A DNA stretch of 64,000 nucleotides from Promicromonospora soli (GCF_014653785.1 NZ_BNAS01000010.1:79090-143089), one strand, 5' to 3'. Shown: positions 24,607 to 33,932, counted from the stretch's first letter. A program made the numbers and translations. The notes: generated by a model from the sequence alone, not told the origin.

Positions 24607-27069
24607 CTAGCTCTTGCGCACGCGGCCGGCGAGGCCAAGCACCTTGCCCGCCGCACGGGTGGCGAGGCCGCCGGTGCCATTGGCGACGTCGAGCAGCTGC
24701 CGCACCTGCCTGTGCGTCACGCCCGAGCCGGGCTGGTACGGGAGCCGGTCCAGGGGCATCGCCCTGGTCATGATCATGACGTCGTCGGACAGACCGGTCG
24801 CCCTGAGCAGCGCCGTGACCGTCGGGCCGATGACTCGGTGCGCCATCGCCTCGCCCAACGAGGACTCCGCGGTGAGCGGCGCGACGACGTCGTCCGCGGC
24901 CACGTCGGCCTCGGCGGTGACCCGGATGTCGCGGCTCGAGGCACCCACCTCGACGCGGTAGGCGCCGCCCTCCACCACCCACCGGCCGGCGCGGACGTCC
25001 CAGTACGCCAGGTCGTCCCGCGCCACGGTCAGCTCCACCTCCCGGGACTCCCCCGGCGCGAGGTCGACGACGGCGAACGCGGCCAGGGCGCGCGGTGCCC
25101 GCGGGACCGCGGAGCCCGGCAGGGACACGTAGCACTGCACGACCTCGCGCCCAGCGACACCGCCGGTGTTGGTGATCGTCACGCGGGCGGTCAGGCCGCC
25201 GGCGTCGGCCGGGCTGCCACTGGTCGAGCCCCTCCCACTGGTCGAGCCCCTCCCAATGGTCGAGCCTGGCGAGACCCCCAGGCCCGAGTAGGCGAACGTC
25301 GTGTACGAGAGTCCGTGGCCGAAGGGGAACTGGACCGCCAGGTCACGCGCGTCGTACCAGCGGTAACCCACGAAGATGCCCTCGCCGTAGGTGACGTGCA
25401 GACCCGTGCCGGGGAAGCTCGTCCAGGCGGGGGTGTCCTCGATCCGCAGGGGGACGGTCTCGGCCAGGCGGCCCGACGGGTTGACCCGGCCGAAGATGAC
25501 GTCGGCCACGGCGCCGCCGCCCGCCTGGCCCAGCAGCCAGCCCTCGACGATCGCGGGCACCCGGTCCGCGAAGCCGGACAGCCGCACCACCGAACCGTTG
25601 GACAGCACGACGACCACGCGCGGGTTGACCTCCAGCACCCGGTCCAGCAGGTCGAGCTGGGGCGCGGGGATCTCGATGTGCTCGCGGTCGCGGCCCTCCG
25701 CCTCGGCCGACTGCGGCAGGCCCGCGAAGAACAGCACCACACCAGCGCCCCGTGCGGCGGCGACTGCCTCGTCGGCGAGCGCGGCGGCGTCGGCGGCGTC
25801 CGCCTTGGCCCGCCTCTGCCCGGCTCTCGAACCCTTCCCACCCGCCGAGCCCGCCGAGCCGTTTGGGACCAGCTCGTAGCCGGGCGCGAAGACCACGTCG
25901 GTCGCGGAGTCCTGGATCGCGGCGAGGGCGTCGTCGAGCTGGGTCGGGACGATCTGCGACGAACCCGAGCCCTGGTAGCGCGGCGTGCGGGCGAGCTCAC
26001 CGATCACGGCCAGGCGGGTCTGCGGAGCCAGCGGCAGCAGGCCGCCGTCGTTCTTGAGCAGCACGATCGCCCGGCTCGCGACCTCGCGAGCCAGCGCGTG
26101 GTGGGCGGCGTCGTGCCAGGCCTCGGGATCGTGGCCGCGTTCCGCCGCGAGCGGCGCGGCCGGGCCCCGCGTGGCCTGTGCCGCGAGCGCCAGGGCGACC
26201 ACCCGGGTGGCCGAGCGGTCGACGTCGGCCAGGTCGAGGGTGCCGGACTTCACGGCCGCGACGATCTCCTTGACCCTGCCCTCGCCGGCGGCGGGCATCT
26301 CCAGGTCCAGGCCGGCGCGGATGCCGGCTATGCGGTCGTGGACGGCGCCCCAGTCGGACAGCACGAGGCCTTCGAAGCCCCATTCGCCGCGCAGGATGTC
26401 GGTGGTGATGCGGCGGTCCTCGCCGGTGTGCGTGCCGTTGATGCGGTTGTACGAAGACATGATCGTGGCGGGCCGCGCCTTGGTGACGACGCGCTGGAAG
26501 CCGCGCAGGTAGATCTCGCGCAGGGTGCGCTCGTCGATGTCGGCGGAGACGCGCATGCGCTCCGTCTCCTGGTTGTTCGCGGCGAAGTGCTTGAGGCTCG
26601 TGGCCACGCCCTGGCCCTGGATGCCGGTGACGAGCGCCGCGCCGATCTCGCCGGCGAGCAGCGGATCCTCCGCGACGTACTCGAAGTTGCGCCCGCACAG
26701 CGGGCTGCGCTTGATGTTGATGCCGGGCCCGAGCACGACGTCGACGTCGCGCCGTCTGGCCTCGACCGCGACGGCCTGGCCCACCCGCTCGACGAGGCCG
26801 ACGTCGAAGGTGCTGCCCAGCGCTACCGCTGGCGGGAAGCACGTGGCCGGGACGGCGCCCTCGATGTCGCCGACGTCGGGGTCGAGCCGGCGCACGCCGT
26901 GCGGGCCGTCCGCGAGGTAGACCGACGGGACGCCGGGGGCCTCGGCAGTGGTCCAGAAGGAGGCCCCGGACAGGAGCCGCGCCTTCTGCGCGAGGGTGAG
27001 TCTCTTGACGAGTGCTGCGGGGTCGGCAGCGGCGGTACCTGCGGTGTCGGCGCGCGGCCTCTTCGTCAT
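24607..27069 (-). CDS. Glycoside hydrolase family 3 (beta-glucosidase type), second
   Basis: An 820-residue GH3 enzyme with no signal peptide. Motifs: YLADGPHGVRR, VLGPGINIKRSPLCGRNFEY, LKHFAANNQE and nucleophile Asp239 in GLVLSDWGA. The second domain has GSGSSQIVPTQ and GRVNPSGRLAETVPLR; an FnIII-like domain follows FGHGLSYTTF. Two low-complexity inserts stand out: a Gly/Ser/Lys/Arg stretch near 415 and GSTIGRGSTSGRGSTSGS near 620, coded by an 18-bp tandem repeat. The C-terminal ~80 residues (SLGEAMAHRVIGPTV...) form a helical extension seen in some GH3 proteins. Substrate undetermined. Confidence 0.93.
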   Translation of the reverse strand: MTKRPRADTAGTAAADPAALVKRLTLAQKARLLSGASFWTTAEAPGVPSVYLADGPHGVRRLDPDVGDIEGAVPATCFPPAVALGSTFDVGLVERVGQAVAVEARRRDVDVVLGPGINIKRSPLCGRNFEYVAEDPLLAGEIGAALVTGIQGQGVATSLKHFAANNQETERMRVSADIDERTLREIYLRGFQRVVTKARPATIMSSYNRINGTHTGEDRRITTDILRGEWGFEGLVLSDWGAVHDRIAGIRAGLDLEMPAAGEGRVKEIVAAVKSGTLDLADVDRSATRVVALALAAQATRGPAAPLAAERGHDPEAWHDAAHHALAREVASRAIVLLKNDGGLLPLAPQTRLAVIGELARTPRYQGSGSSQIVPTQLDDALAAIQDSATDVVFAPGYELVPNGSAGSAGGKGSRAGQRRAKADAADAAALADEAVAAARGAGVVLFFAGLPQSAEAEGRDREHIEIPAPQLDLLDRVLEVNPRVVVVLSNGSVVRLSGFADRVPAIVEGWLLGQAGGGAVADVIFGRVNPSGRLAETVPLRIEDTPAWTSFPGTGLHVTYGEGIFVGYRWYDARDLAVQFPFGHGLSYTTFAYSGLGVSPGSTIGRGSTSGRGSTSGSPADAGGLTARVTITNTGGVAGREVVQCYVSLPGSAVPRAPRALAAFAVVDLAPGESREVELTVARDDLAYWDVRAGRWVVEGGAYRVEVGASSRDIRVTAEADVAADDVVAPLTAESSLGEAMAHRVIGPTVTALLRATGLSDDVMIMTRAMPLDRLPYQPGSGVTHRQVRQLLDVANGTGGLATRAAGKVLGLAGRVRKS
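25219..25273 (-). repeat. 18-bp in-frame tandem repeat inside the second GH3 gene
   Basis: ACTGGTCGAGCCCCTCCC occurs twice, then a third diverged unit continues into GTCGAGCCTGGCGAGACC. It encodes GSTxGR repeats on the minus strand. The GGTCGAGCC core links it to the dispersed repeat family at 7621, 45333 and 46039. Confidence 0.75.
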
Positions 27070-27181
27070 GCGGTCACGTTATCGGTGGCTACCCACATGC
27101 GTTCCGCGCCGCGCGTCCCGGCCCCGGAAGCCTGGCAAAAAAGCCGTGCGCCCCCGGCACCGCCGAGAGCACCCTGAGTCC

Positions 27182-28309
27182 ATGACCTCCTCAACCTCGG
27201 CAGTACCCGCCCCGGCGACGTCGGCGTGGCGGCTGATGACCCCACCGCACCCGTCCTCCCTGGAGGACCCGCAGGCATGGGCGTACCGGGGCCTCGCCGA
27301 GCTCCACGCGGCGGCGCAGCGCGCCGACCTCGGCAACGCCGACAACGCCCCGACGCCGATCGGGATCCTGGTGGGGATGAACAACCAGGAGTACATGCGC
27401 AAGCCGCGGCAGATCGCCGTGGTGGACACGCCTGACGGGCCGCTGGTGGTGGGCGAGGCGATGGTGTTTCTCCGCGTGCGGTCGAACCTGGAGCTGGCAA
27501 GCTGCATAGTCGTCGTGCACCCGGATCATCGGGGACAGGGCATCGGCACCGCCCTGGCCGGATGGGCGAACAGCACGGCCCGGGCGGAGGGCCGGACGTC
27601 GCTCCTGGCCTACGTCGACTTCGGGCCGGAGGGCGCCGACGGCGAGACGCTGGCCCCGGCGTCAGGCAACGGGCGCGTGTCCGCAGACCTGCCGGGCGTG
27701 CGGATGGCCCGCAAGCTGGGCCTGACCCTGCAGATCGTGGAGCGCCGGTCCCGGCTCGACCTGCCGGTCCCGCCCGAGACGGTGGCGCGTTTCGAGGCCG
27801 AGGCGCGCGCCGCCGCAGGTGACGCGTACCGCATCCATACCTGGGCCGCCCCGACGCCGGAGGCGTGGGTCGCCCAGTACGCCGCGCTGGAGCAGGCCCT
27901 GGCCGACGACGAGCCGCGCGGCGGTCTCGACATGGAGTCGGATGTCTGGGACGCCGACCGCATCCGCGTCGAGGATGCGGCGATCGCCGCGAAGGGCGAC
28001 CAGTACGTGGTGACCGCCGCCGAGCACGTGGCCACGGGCGAGCTCGTCGCGATGACCATGCTGATGTGGAACGACCAGAAGCCGGAGCACACCGACCAGC
28101 AGGCGACGGTCGTGCTCGGGGCGCACCGGGGGCACCGGCTCGGGATGCTCGTCAAGGCGGTGAACCTGCGCGAGCACGCCCGGCTCCGGCCCGGCGCCCG
28201 CCGCATCTACACCTGGAACAACGAGGAGAACCCGCACATGCTCGCGATCAACGTGGCGCTCGGGTTCGCCCCCGCCGGCGGCTGCGCGAACTTCCAGGGC
28301 CCACTCTGA
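27182..28309 (+). CDS. Tandem-GNAT acetyltransferase, paralog 2
   Basis: A 375-residue double GNAT: VVVHPDHRGQGIGTALAGWANSTAR in the first half, LGAHRGHRLGMLVKAVNLREHAR and WNNEENPHMLAINVALGFAPAG in the second. It aligns end to end with the protein at 23396-24532 and shares its MNNQEYMRKPRQ-like region (MQHQEYARKQR there). Divergent from the GH3 gene and followed by hairpin element copy 2. ATG 27182 was taken, as the longer frame runs through the GH3 promoter region. Substrate unknown. Confidence 0.85.
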   Translation: MTSSTSAVPAPATSAWRLMTPPHPSSLEDPQAWAYRGLAELHAAAQRADLGNADNAPTPIGILVGMNNQEYMRKPRQIAVVDTPDGPLVVGEAMVFLRVRSNLELASCIVVVHPDHRGQGIGTALAGWANSTARAEGRTSLLAYVDFGPEGADGETLAPASGNGRVSADLPGVRMARKLGLTLQIVERRSRLDLPVPPETVARFEAEARAAAGDAYRIHTWAAPTPEAWVAQYAALEQALADDEPRGGLDMESDVWDADRIRVEDAAIAAKGDQYVVTAAEHVATGELVAMTMLMWNDQKPEHTDQQATVVLGAHRGHRLGMLVKAVNLREHARLRPGARRIYTWNNEENPHMLAINVALGFAPAGGCANFQGPL

Positions 28310-28318
28310 GCTTGCCGT

Positions 28319-28383
28319 TTGTTGTGGGCGTGATCGTTGCGACTACCTGCCCGCTTTAGGCGCAACGATCACGCCCACAACAA
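28319..28383. repeat. Intergenic hairpin element, copy 2 of 4 (inverted)
   Basis: Perfect 23-bp arms around a 19-nt loop. The loop reads CCTAAAGCGGGCAGGTAGT on the minus strand, so this copy is reversed relative to the others. It lies between the convergent stops of the second tandem GNAT and the M81 peptidase. Confidence 0.92.
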
Positions 28384-28390
28384 GGCTGGG

Positions 28391-29884
28391 TCAGAGGAGC
28401 TCCGGGGTGAGGTCGGGGCCGTCGCCGAACGCCTCGTCGGCGTGGAACGGGTGCACCGGCCCGCCCAGATTCGTGTGTCGCAGCCGGAGCAGGTCCTGGT
28501 CCACCCCGCCCGGGGTGAGCATGAGCATCCAGTCCTCGGCCATGTCGTACAGCTCGGTCTCGAGGTTGCCGATCTTCACCACGACGACGTCGGTGCCTCG
28601 CGGGTCCAGGCCGATCGCCGTGAAGTCCGACTCCAGGTGATAGGGCCTGCGGCGTTCGGTCAGCACCACCTTCAGGCCGCCGATCGCCACTACGCACACG
28701 ATGCCCGCCACCGGGTCGCCCGCATGGACGTGCTCGACCACGCCCCGCAGCGTGACCGGCCCGTGCGGTCCGGCGTCGACCCGGGCGCCGGCCGCCACCT
28801 CGACGACGGCGCCCACCCCGGCGTCGGCCACCGCGCGGGCGGCGTCGGCGTCGGGCAGGGCCGCGTAGATGGCGCTCCGCCCGCCCTCCTCGGGCGGGGC
28901 CGCGAAGGCGGGCTCCGCCAGGAGCCGCGCCAGGGTCCAGGTGACGTCGCCCGCGCCACCGGCCATGGGGTTGTCGCCGGAGTCGGACAGCACGAACGGC
29001 CGCGCATCGCTCGCCAGCACCGCCTTCAGGCACTCCTCGTAGGTGCCGGCGGGCGCGACGAACTCGAACTCGTCGCGCGCGTCCCAATACCTGCGGGCCA
29101 GGCGCTCGGCCTCCCGGACGATGACCGCATCGTCGTCGCCCATCACGACGACGGCGGCCCGGCAGCGCGGCTCGTCCGCCCACGCGTACCCGACCCAGAC
29201 CGAAGCGTCCAGCACGCCGTCCAGCGCCCCGACCCGCGCCACGTCCTCGTAGATGCCCTTCGCGGGCTCCAGCCGGGTGCTCGTCTTCTCCCCCGGCAGC
29301 AGCACCGGGACCTGCACCCATGCCTTGCGCGGCCGCCCGCCACCGTCGATCCGGCGGAGCAGGTCGGTCGCCGCTCGCTCGCGTGCCTCGTCGTCGTCCT
29401 CGTGCGGGGTCATACGGTGGCACGCGATGAGGTCGACGGTCACGGCGAGCCCCCGCGACACGTTGCCGTGCAGGTCCATCGACGCGGAGACCAGACAGTC
29501 CGGCCCGACGGCGGCGCGCACCGCCCGCGCGAGGTCCGACTCCGCGTCGGTGTACCCGAGCACGGCCATGGCGCCGTGGATGTCGAGCAGCACCCCGTCG
29601 AACGGGCCCTGCGCCTCCAGCGCCAGGCCGATCTCGGTGCGGACGGTCTCGTAGACGTCCGCGGGGACCGCGCCGCCCGGGAGCGCCCCGGCCCGCAGGA
29701 TGCCCACCCACTCTGCCTCCCGGCGCAGCGATGCCCCGTCCCGCAGGAACGGGTACCGCCGGACGAGCTCGTTGCCGCGCAGAAGAGTGAACGCCTCCCA
29801 GTCCGAGCGGTGCGGGGAGAACGTGCTGGACTCGATGGCCATGCCGCAGATCGCGATCCGCGGCCGATGGTGGGTACGGGTCAC
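28391..29884 (-). CDS. M81-family metallopeptidase (microcystinase C/MlrC-like)
   Basis: A 497-residue protein of the MlrC family. Conserved parts: GMAIESSTFSPHRSDWEAF at the N-terminus, LLDIHGAM near 95, SASMDLHGNVS with metal-binding residues, HRMTPHEDDDEARERAA, VLSDSGDNPMAGGAGDVTWTL and the C-terminal domain. Members degrade linearised microcystin or other peptides; the natural substrate here is unknown. Probably cytoplasmic, with no signal peptide. Stand-alone gene. Confidence 0.9.
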   Translation of the reverse strand: MTRTHHRPRIAICGMAIESSTFSPHRSDWEAFTLLRGNELVRRYPFLRDGASLRREAEWVGILRAGALPGGAVPADVYETVRTEIGLALEAQGPFDGVLLDIHGAMAVLGYTDAESDLARAVRAAVGPDCLVSASMDLHGNVSRGLAVTVDLIACHRMTPHEDDDEARERAATDLLRRIDGGGRPRKAWVQVPVLLPGEKTSTRLEPAKGIYEDVARVGALDGVLDASVWVGYAWADEPRCRAAVVVMGDDDAVIVREAERLARRYWDARDEFEFVAPAGTYEECLKAVLASDARPFVLSDSGDNPMAGGAGDVTWTLARLLAEPAFAAPPEEGGRSAIYAALPDADAARAVADAGVGAVVEVAAGARVDAGPHGPVTLRGVVEHVHAGDPVAGIVCVVAIGGLKVVLTERRRPYHLESDFTAIGLDPRGTDVVVVKIGNLETELYDMAEDWMLMLTPGGVDQDLLRLRHTNLGGPVHPFHADEAFGDGPDLTPELL

Positions 29885-29934
29885 GCGCGCAGTGTAGGCA
29901 CGACTGGTTACGACTATGTACTACTTTGCCCCAC

Positions 29935-30372
29935 TCAGTCGTCGCCCTGACCGTCGTCGTCAGCGTCGTCCAGGCCGTCATCCGAGTCGTCGTCCTGGGC
30001 GTAGCGCGAGTCGTTCGGCGAGTCAGCCGACTGCGCGGAACCCGCGGTGTCCGTCGCCGACTCGTTCGGGGAGTCGGCCGACTCCGGCGAAGGGTCGTAG
30101 TTCGCGTCGCCCGGCGAGTCCGCCGACTGCGCGGAACCCGCGGTGTCGCGGGCGGACTCGTTCGGTGAGTCCGCGGACTCCGGCGAAGCGTCGTTGGTCG
30201 CGGCGGCCGTACCGTCGTCGGACGGCGTCGCGCCGTCCAGGGCGACGGCGGCGGACGACTCGGCCCGCGGGGCGGGGTCGTTCAGCGCCGCGGCGGTGCC
30301 CGCGCCTGCGATTCCGAGCACGGCGGCCGCACCGACGATTGCCCAGCGCTTCTTCATGGTTGAAGGGTTCAT
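29935..30372 (-). CDS. Exported acidic repeat protein downstream of a two-component operon
   Basis: A 145-residue protein with a signal-like N-terminus (MNPSTMKKRWAIVGAAAVLGIAGAGTAAA) and a mature part rich in Ser, Asp, Ala and Pro. A ~33-residue unit repeats twice: SPESADSPNESARDTAGSAQ and SPESADSPNESATDTAGSAQ, each followed by SADSP. The tail is almost all Asp/Gly. Likely secreted or wall-bound and disordered; it might bind cations. ATG 30372 has a GGGAGA Shine-Dalgarno. It follows the response regulator by 142 bp, with direct repeats in the gap that suggest control by it. Confidence 0.65.
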   Translation of the reverse strand: MNPSTMKKRWAIVGAAAVLGIAGAGTAAALNDPAPRAESSAAVALDGATPSDDGTAAATNDASPESADSPNESARDTAGSAQSADSPGDANYDPSPESADSPNESATDTAGSAQSADSPNDSRYAQDDDSDDGLDDADDDGQGDD

Positions 30373-30436
30373 CTGAAGTGATCTCCCGGTCTCGCGGCGC
30401 CCCTTTTGGGTGCCTCCTGGTGAAGAGTCTGGGCCG

Positions 30437-30468
30437 CCAGGATGAGGCGACGAGGAGACCCGGATGAG
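30437..30468. promoter_or_regulatory. Direct repeat of CCMGGATGAG, 22 bp apart
   Basis: CCAGGATGAG at 30437-30446 and CCCGGATGAG at 30459-30468 lie in the same orientation, spaced two helical turns apart. OmpR/PhoB-type regulators typically bind such direct repeats. The site precedes the acidic repeat protein. The rest of the gap shows nothing else. Confidence 0.45.
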
Positions 30469-30514
30469 ACGGCTCTCATGATGTTCGAGGCGGCTGACGG
30501 CCCGGGACGGCGGG

Positions 30515-31180
30515 TCAGCCCCGGAACCGGTAGCCCGCCCCGCGCACGGTCTCGATCCGGTCCGCCCCGAGCTTCTTGCGCAGATACCGCACGTACACGT
30601 CGACGACGTTGGAGCCGGGGTCGAAGTCGTACCCCCACACGCGGGACAGCAGCTGCTCCCGGGACATGACCTGTCCCGGGTGCTGGAGGAACACCTCGGC
30701 CAGCGCGAACTCCCGCGCCGACAGCTCCACCTCGCGCCCCTCAACGGTCGCGGTACGGGTGCGCAGGTCGAGCCCGACGTCGCCGTGCTCGAGCCGGTCG
30801 GGCGACGTGGCCTCCCCCGTCGTCCGGCGCAGCCGCAGGCGGATCCGCGCGAGCAGCTCGTCGAACCCGAACGGCTTGGACATGTAGTCGTCGGCCCCGC
30901 CCTCCAGGCCGGCCACCCGGTCGGACAGCGAGTCCCGGGCGGTCAGGATGACCACCGGCAGCGTGGAGCCGACGTCGCGCAGCCGCTGCAGCACCGTGAA
31001 CCCGTCCAGCACGGGCAGCCCGATGTCCAGCACCATCAGGTCGTAGCCGCCCGACATGGCATGGGCGAGCGCCGAGGAGCCGTCGGACACCACGGTGGGC
31101 TGGAACCCGTGCGCCTTGAGCCCCTTGCGCACGAACTGCGCGATGCGCTCCTCGTCCTCCGCGATCAGGATCTGGTTCAA
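30515..31180 (-). CDS. OmpR-family response regulator
   Basis: A 221-residue regulator: receiver domain with ILIAEDEE acidic pocket, phosphoacceptor Asp52 (MVLDIGLP), switch Thr in VVILTARD and Lys in MSKPFGFDELLARI, then a winged-helix DNA-binding domain (LSAREFALAEVFLQHPGQVMSREQLLSRVWG...VDVYVRYLRKKLG). A TTG start overlapping the histidine-kinase stop (TTGA) is the only one that fits the domain; the longer frame reads through the kinase gene. It is cotranscribed with the kinase and phosphotransferase. Confidence 0.93.
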   Translation of the reverse strand: MNQILIAEDEERIAQFVRKGLKAHGFQPTVVSDGSSALAHAMSGGYDLMVLDIGLPVLDGFTVLQRLRDVGSTLPVVILTARDSLSDRVAGLEGGADDYMSKPFGFDELLARIRLRLRRTTGEATSPDRLEHGDVGLDLRTRTATVEGREVELSAREFALAEVFLQHPGQVMSREQLLSRVWGYDFDPGSNVVDVYVRYLRKKLGADRIETVRGAGYRFRG

Positions 31181-32667
31181 CCTGCTACCCCCGTCGTCCT
31201 CCTGGCCACTGGATACCCGCCGGACGGCCCGACGCCGGCGGCACCGTCCGCGGGCCATGTCATCACGAAACGCGCCCCGCCCCCATCCGACCGTTCGACC
31301 GCCACGTCCCCGCCGTGCCCCTGCGCGATGGCCCGCACGATGGCGAGACCGAGGCCGGATCCCGGCGCTCCGCCCGTCGTGCTGCCCCGTGCGAACCGGT
31401 CGAAGATCCGGTCCGCCTCCTCCGGCGGCACACCCGGCCCCGTGTCCCGCACCCAGAGCCGGACCCGGCGGCCGGAGGGCCCGTCGAACACCTGCGTGCC
31501 GATCCCCACCTCGTCGCCGGGGCCGGTGAACTTCACCGCGTTGTCCGCGAGCTGCAGCACGGCCTGGGTGAGCCGGTTCGCGTCAGCCGGCACCTCGACG
31601 TCGGCCCGCGCGTCCACCACCCAGCGGCGCGCGCCCAGCGCGCGGGCCTTGTCGTGCACGTCGTCCATGAGCCGGCCCAGGTCGACGGGAACGAGGGTCA
31701 CGAAGTCGGACCGCTCGGCCTTGGCCAGCAGGACGAGCTCCTCGACGATCTGCCCCATCCGCGACGTCTCGTCGAGCAGGAGGTCCCGGGTCTCGCGCAC
31801 GTCCGCGGGGTCGTCCGGGTCGAGGACCTCCAGGTGGCCGCGCAGGACGGTCAGCGGCGTGCGGAGCTCGTGCCCGGCGTCGTCCAGGAACTGCCGCTGC
31901 GTCTCGATGGCCGTCGACAGGCGGTCGAGCATGGTGTTGAAGGCGCCGGCGAGCTCGCCGAGGTCGTCGTCGGTGGCGACGGCGACCCGTTGATTCAGGT
32001 CGGTCTCGGTCACCCCGGTCGCGGTGGCGCTGAGCTGCCGCAGCGGCCGCAGCAGGCGGCTCACCACCAGCCACGCGAACAGCCCCAGCAGCACCAGCGC
32101 CACGGAGCAGACGATCGCGTAGGTGCGCATCACGGCGGTCTCCGGGTCCAGCGACTGGTCGAGGGCGGATGCCATGACGTACGCGCCCACCTCCTGACGG
32201 TCCGCCACCGTCACCGGCACGACGACGAACCACACGCGGCCGAGCTCGGGTGTGTCGATCTCGCGCTGGAAGGTGCGCTCCGACTCCGGCGTGAGACTCT
32301 CCACGGCGTCCCGGACCGCCGGATGCTCCGCGACCACCCGCCCCCACGCGGGCGGGTTGGACGACTGGTGCTTGCCGTCCAGGTAGCTGACGAAGATCTC
32401 GTTGGTGCCGGGGACGTTCCGCTCCATGGCGACGCTCATCAGCCGCCCGGCTCCGTGGAACGCCTCGCCCGTCTCCGGGTCCACGCCGTTGACCGCCAGC
32501 GTCTGCAGCTCCGCGTACTCCTGGTCGAAGTCCTCGGAGATGTCGTCCATGATCTGCTGGGACTGGATGGCGTGGGTGAGCAGACCGGCCGCGAGCAGCC
32601 CGATGGCGGTCACCGCCACGACCACCGCTACCACCTTGGCCCGTACCGAGGGCCGGCGGAGGCTCAT
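31177..32667 (-). CDS. Membrane sensor histidine kinase
   Basis: A 496-residue kinase. TM1 at about 10-33, an extracytoplasmic sensor of ~145 residues, TM2 at about 182-204, HAMP, dimerisation domain with His266 (DDAGHELRTPLTVLRGHLE), and the ATPase domain (QLADNAVKFT, RVRLWVRDTGPGVPPE, GSGLGLAIVRAIAQGHGG). ATG 32667 overlaps the phosphotransferase stop (ATGA). The signal is unknown. It pairs with the response regulator overlapping its 3' end. Confidence 0.95.
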   Translation of the reverse strand: MSLRRPSVRAKVVAVVVAVTAIGLLAAGLLTHAIQSQQIMDDISEDFDQEYAELQTLAVNGVDPETGEAFHGAGRLMSVAMERNVPGTNEIFVSYLDGKHQSSNPPAWGRVVAEHPAVRDAVESLTPESERTFQREIDTPELGRVWFVVVPVTVADRQEVGAYVMASALDQSLDPETAVMRTYAIVCSVALVLLGLFAWLVVSRLLRPLRQLSATATGVTETDLNQRVAVATDDDLGELAGAFNTMLDRLSTAIETQRQFLDDAGHELRTPLTVLRGHLEVLDPDDPADVRETRDLLLDETSRMGQIVEELVLLAKAERSDFVTLVPVDLGRLMDDVHDKARALGARRWVVDARADVEVPADANRLTQAVLQLADNAVKFTGPGDEVGIGTQVFDGPSGRRVRLWVRDTGPGVPPEEADRIFDRFARGSTTGGAPGSGLGLAIVRAIAQGHGGDVAVERSDGGGARFVMTWPADGAAGVGPSGGYPVARRTTGVAG

Positions 32668-33932
32668 CCGCTGCCCGCGCCGGACGGCGCGAGCCTGGTC
32701 CCGCCGAGCCTGCTCCCGTCGAGCCAGGCGGCGACGACGTCCAGGCGGCGCGACGTCGCCGCCTTCCAGCCGCGCTCCTGCACCCGGTGCGGGCCCGTGG
32801 CCAGGGACAGCAGCACCCCGGCGACGCGGGCGGCCAGGTCGCTCAGGTCCGCGCCCCGGCTTCCAGGGGCGGCCACGAACCCCGCCGCGTAGTCCGCAGC
32901 GAGCCGGCGCATCCGGGCCGCGCGCTCGGTCTGGGCGGGGTCGGACCCGGTCACGAGGGACAGCACGTCGAGGTGAGCGACGAGGCACGCGAGGTCGTCG
33001 GCGCGATGGCCGGGACCGGCTGAGTCGACGTCGAGCAGCCCGGTGATCCGGCCCTCGTTGAGCATGATCTGCGCCTCGTACAGGTCGCCGTGGGTGGGAT
33101 CGGCCCCGGCTCCGCGTTCCGCGAGGCGCGCCACGACGGCGCCGGCCAGGTCGGTGGCCCGGCCCGCCTCCGCCGGCAGCGCCGCCCCGATCACGCCCGC
33201 GTAGTGCTCGGCCGACTCGCTCCAGGCGGGGCGGCGCGGCAGGTCGCGCACGTCCGCGGGCAGCCGGTCGAGAAGGTCCAGCACCTCCGCCGGGGACGGG
33301 ATCCGGCCCCCGTTGCGGACCGCGGAACGCATCTCGGTGCCGTGCAGCGGGGACAGCACGAGGAGGCCGTCGTCGGACCAGCCGAGGGGGCGCGGGACGG
33401 GCAGCCCGGCCCGCGACAGCAGAGTGTGCCGCTGGTGCAGGTCCGCGACCTTGCGCGGGCGCAGCACCTTGAGGAACACCCGGGCGGACGCCGCCCGGGC
33501 CTCGATCACCGCGCGCCGGGTCGGCCGGTAGGCCCGGACCTTGAGCTCCGGGTCTGCGCGCGCCTCCGGGCCGACGCCGAGCCCGGCCAGCAGCTCTTCG
33601 ACGGCGGCGGGGTTGAACGCTCGCGGCAGCGCGGGCAGTGCCGGGTCGCCGGGAAACCGCCAGACGGCGACCGTCGCGTCGCCGTCGGACAGCGTGACCA
33701 CACCCGGCTTGCGCCCGTCGCGCGATCGGCCGACGCTCGCGCCGAGCGTCTCGGAGCGCTCCACGCCGTCCCAGCGCACGGTTGCCCGGTACGCCACCGT
33801 GGTGGTCGAGCCGGGCCGATGGTCCACCTGGCGTACCCGCCAGTCCACGAGCTCGCCGCCTGCCGTCGCCACCGCCGCGTCGAGGAGGCCCGCGGCGGCT
33901 TCACCGGTCAACAGGTCGAGGTGCGTGTTCAC
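32664..33932 (-). CDS. APH-fold phosphotransferase, first gene of the two-component operon
   Basis: A 422-residue kinase-like protein. The C-terminal half has the aminoglycoside/choline kinase signature: catalytic THGDLYEAQIMLNEG with His-Gly-Asp, then metal-binding Asp in ITGLLDVDSAGPG; the N-lobe carries ARVFLKVLRPRK. It might phosphorylate a sugar, choline-like molecule or antibiotic. GTG 33932 was chosen with GAGGAT upstream. The ATGA overlap with the histidine-kinase gene is tight, so the signalling pair and this enzyme are probably made together. Confidence 0.8.
   Translation of the reverse strand: MNTHLDLLTGEAAAGLLDAAVATAGGELVDWRVRQVDHRPGSTTTVAYRATVRWDGVERSETLGASVGRSRDGRKPGVVTLSDGDATVAVWRFPGDPALPALPRAFNPAAVEELLAGLGVGPEARADPELKVRAYRPTRRAVIEARAASARVFLKVLRPRKVADLHQRHTLLSRAGLPVPRPLGWSDDGLLVLSPLHGTEMRSAVRNGGRIPSPAEVLDLLDRLPADVRDLPRRPAWSESAEHYAGVIGAALPAEAGRATDLAGAVVARLAERGAGADPTHGDLYEAQIMLNEGRITGLLDVDSAGPGHRADDLACLVAHLDVLSLVTGSDPAQTERAARMRRLAADYAAGFVAAPGSRGADLSDLAARVAGVLLSLATGPHRVQERGWKAATSRRLDVVAAWLDGSRLGGTRLAPSGAGSG

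Noticed and set aside
24712..27177. An 821-codon plus-strand frame over the second GH3 gene
   Set aside because: Exact antisense shadow of a well-supported glycosidase; no recognisable domains.
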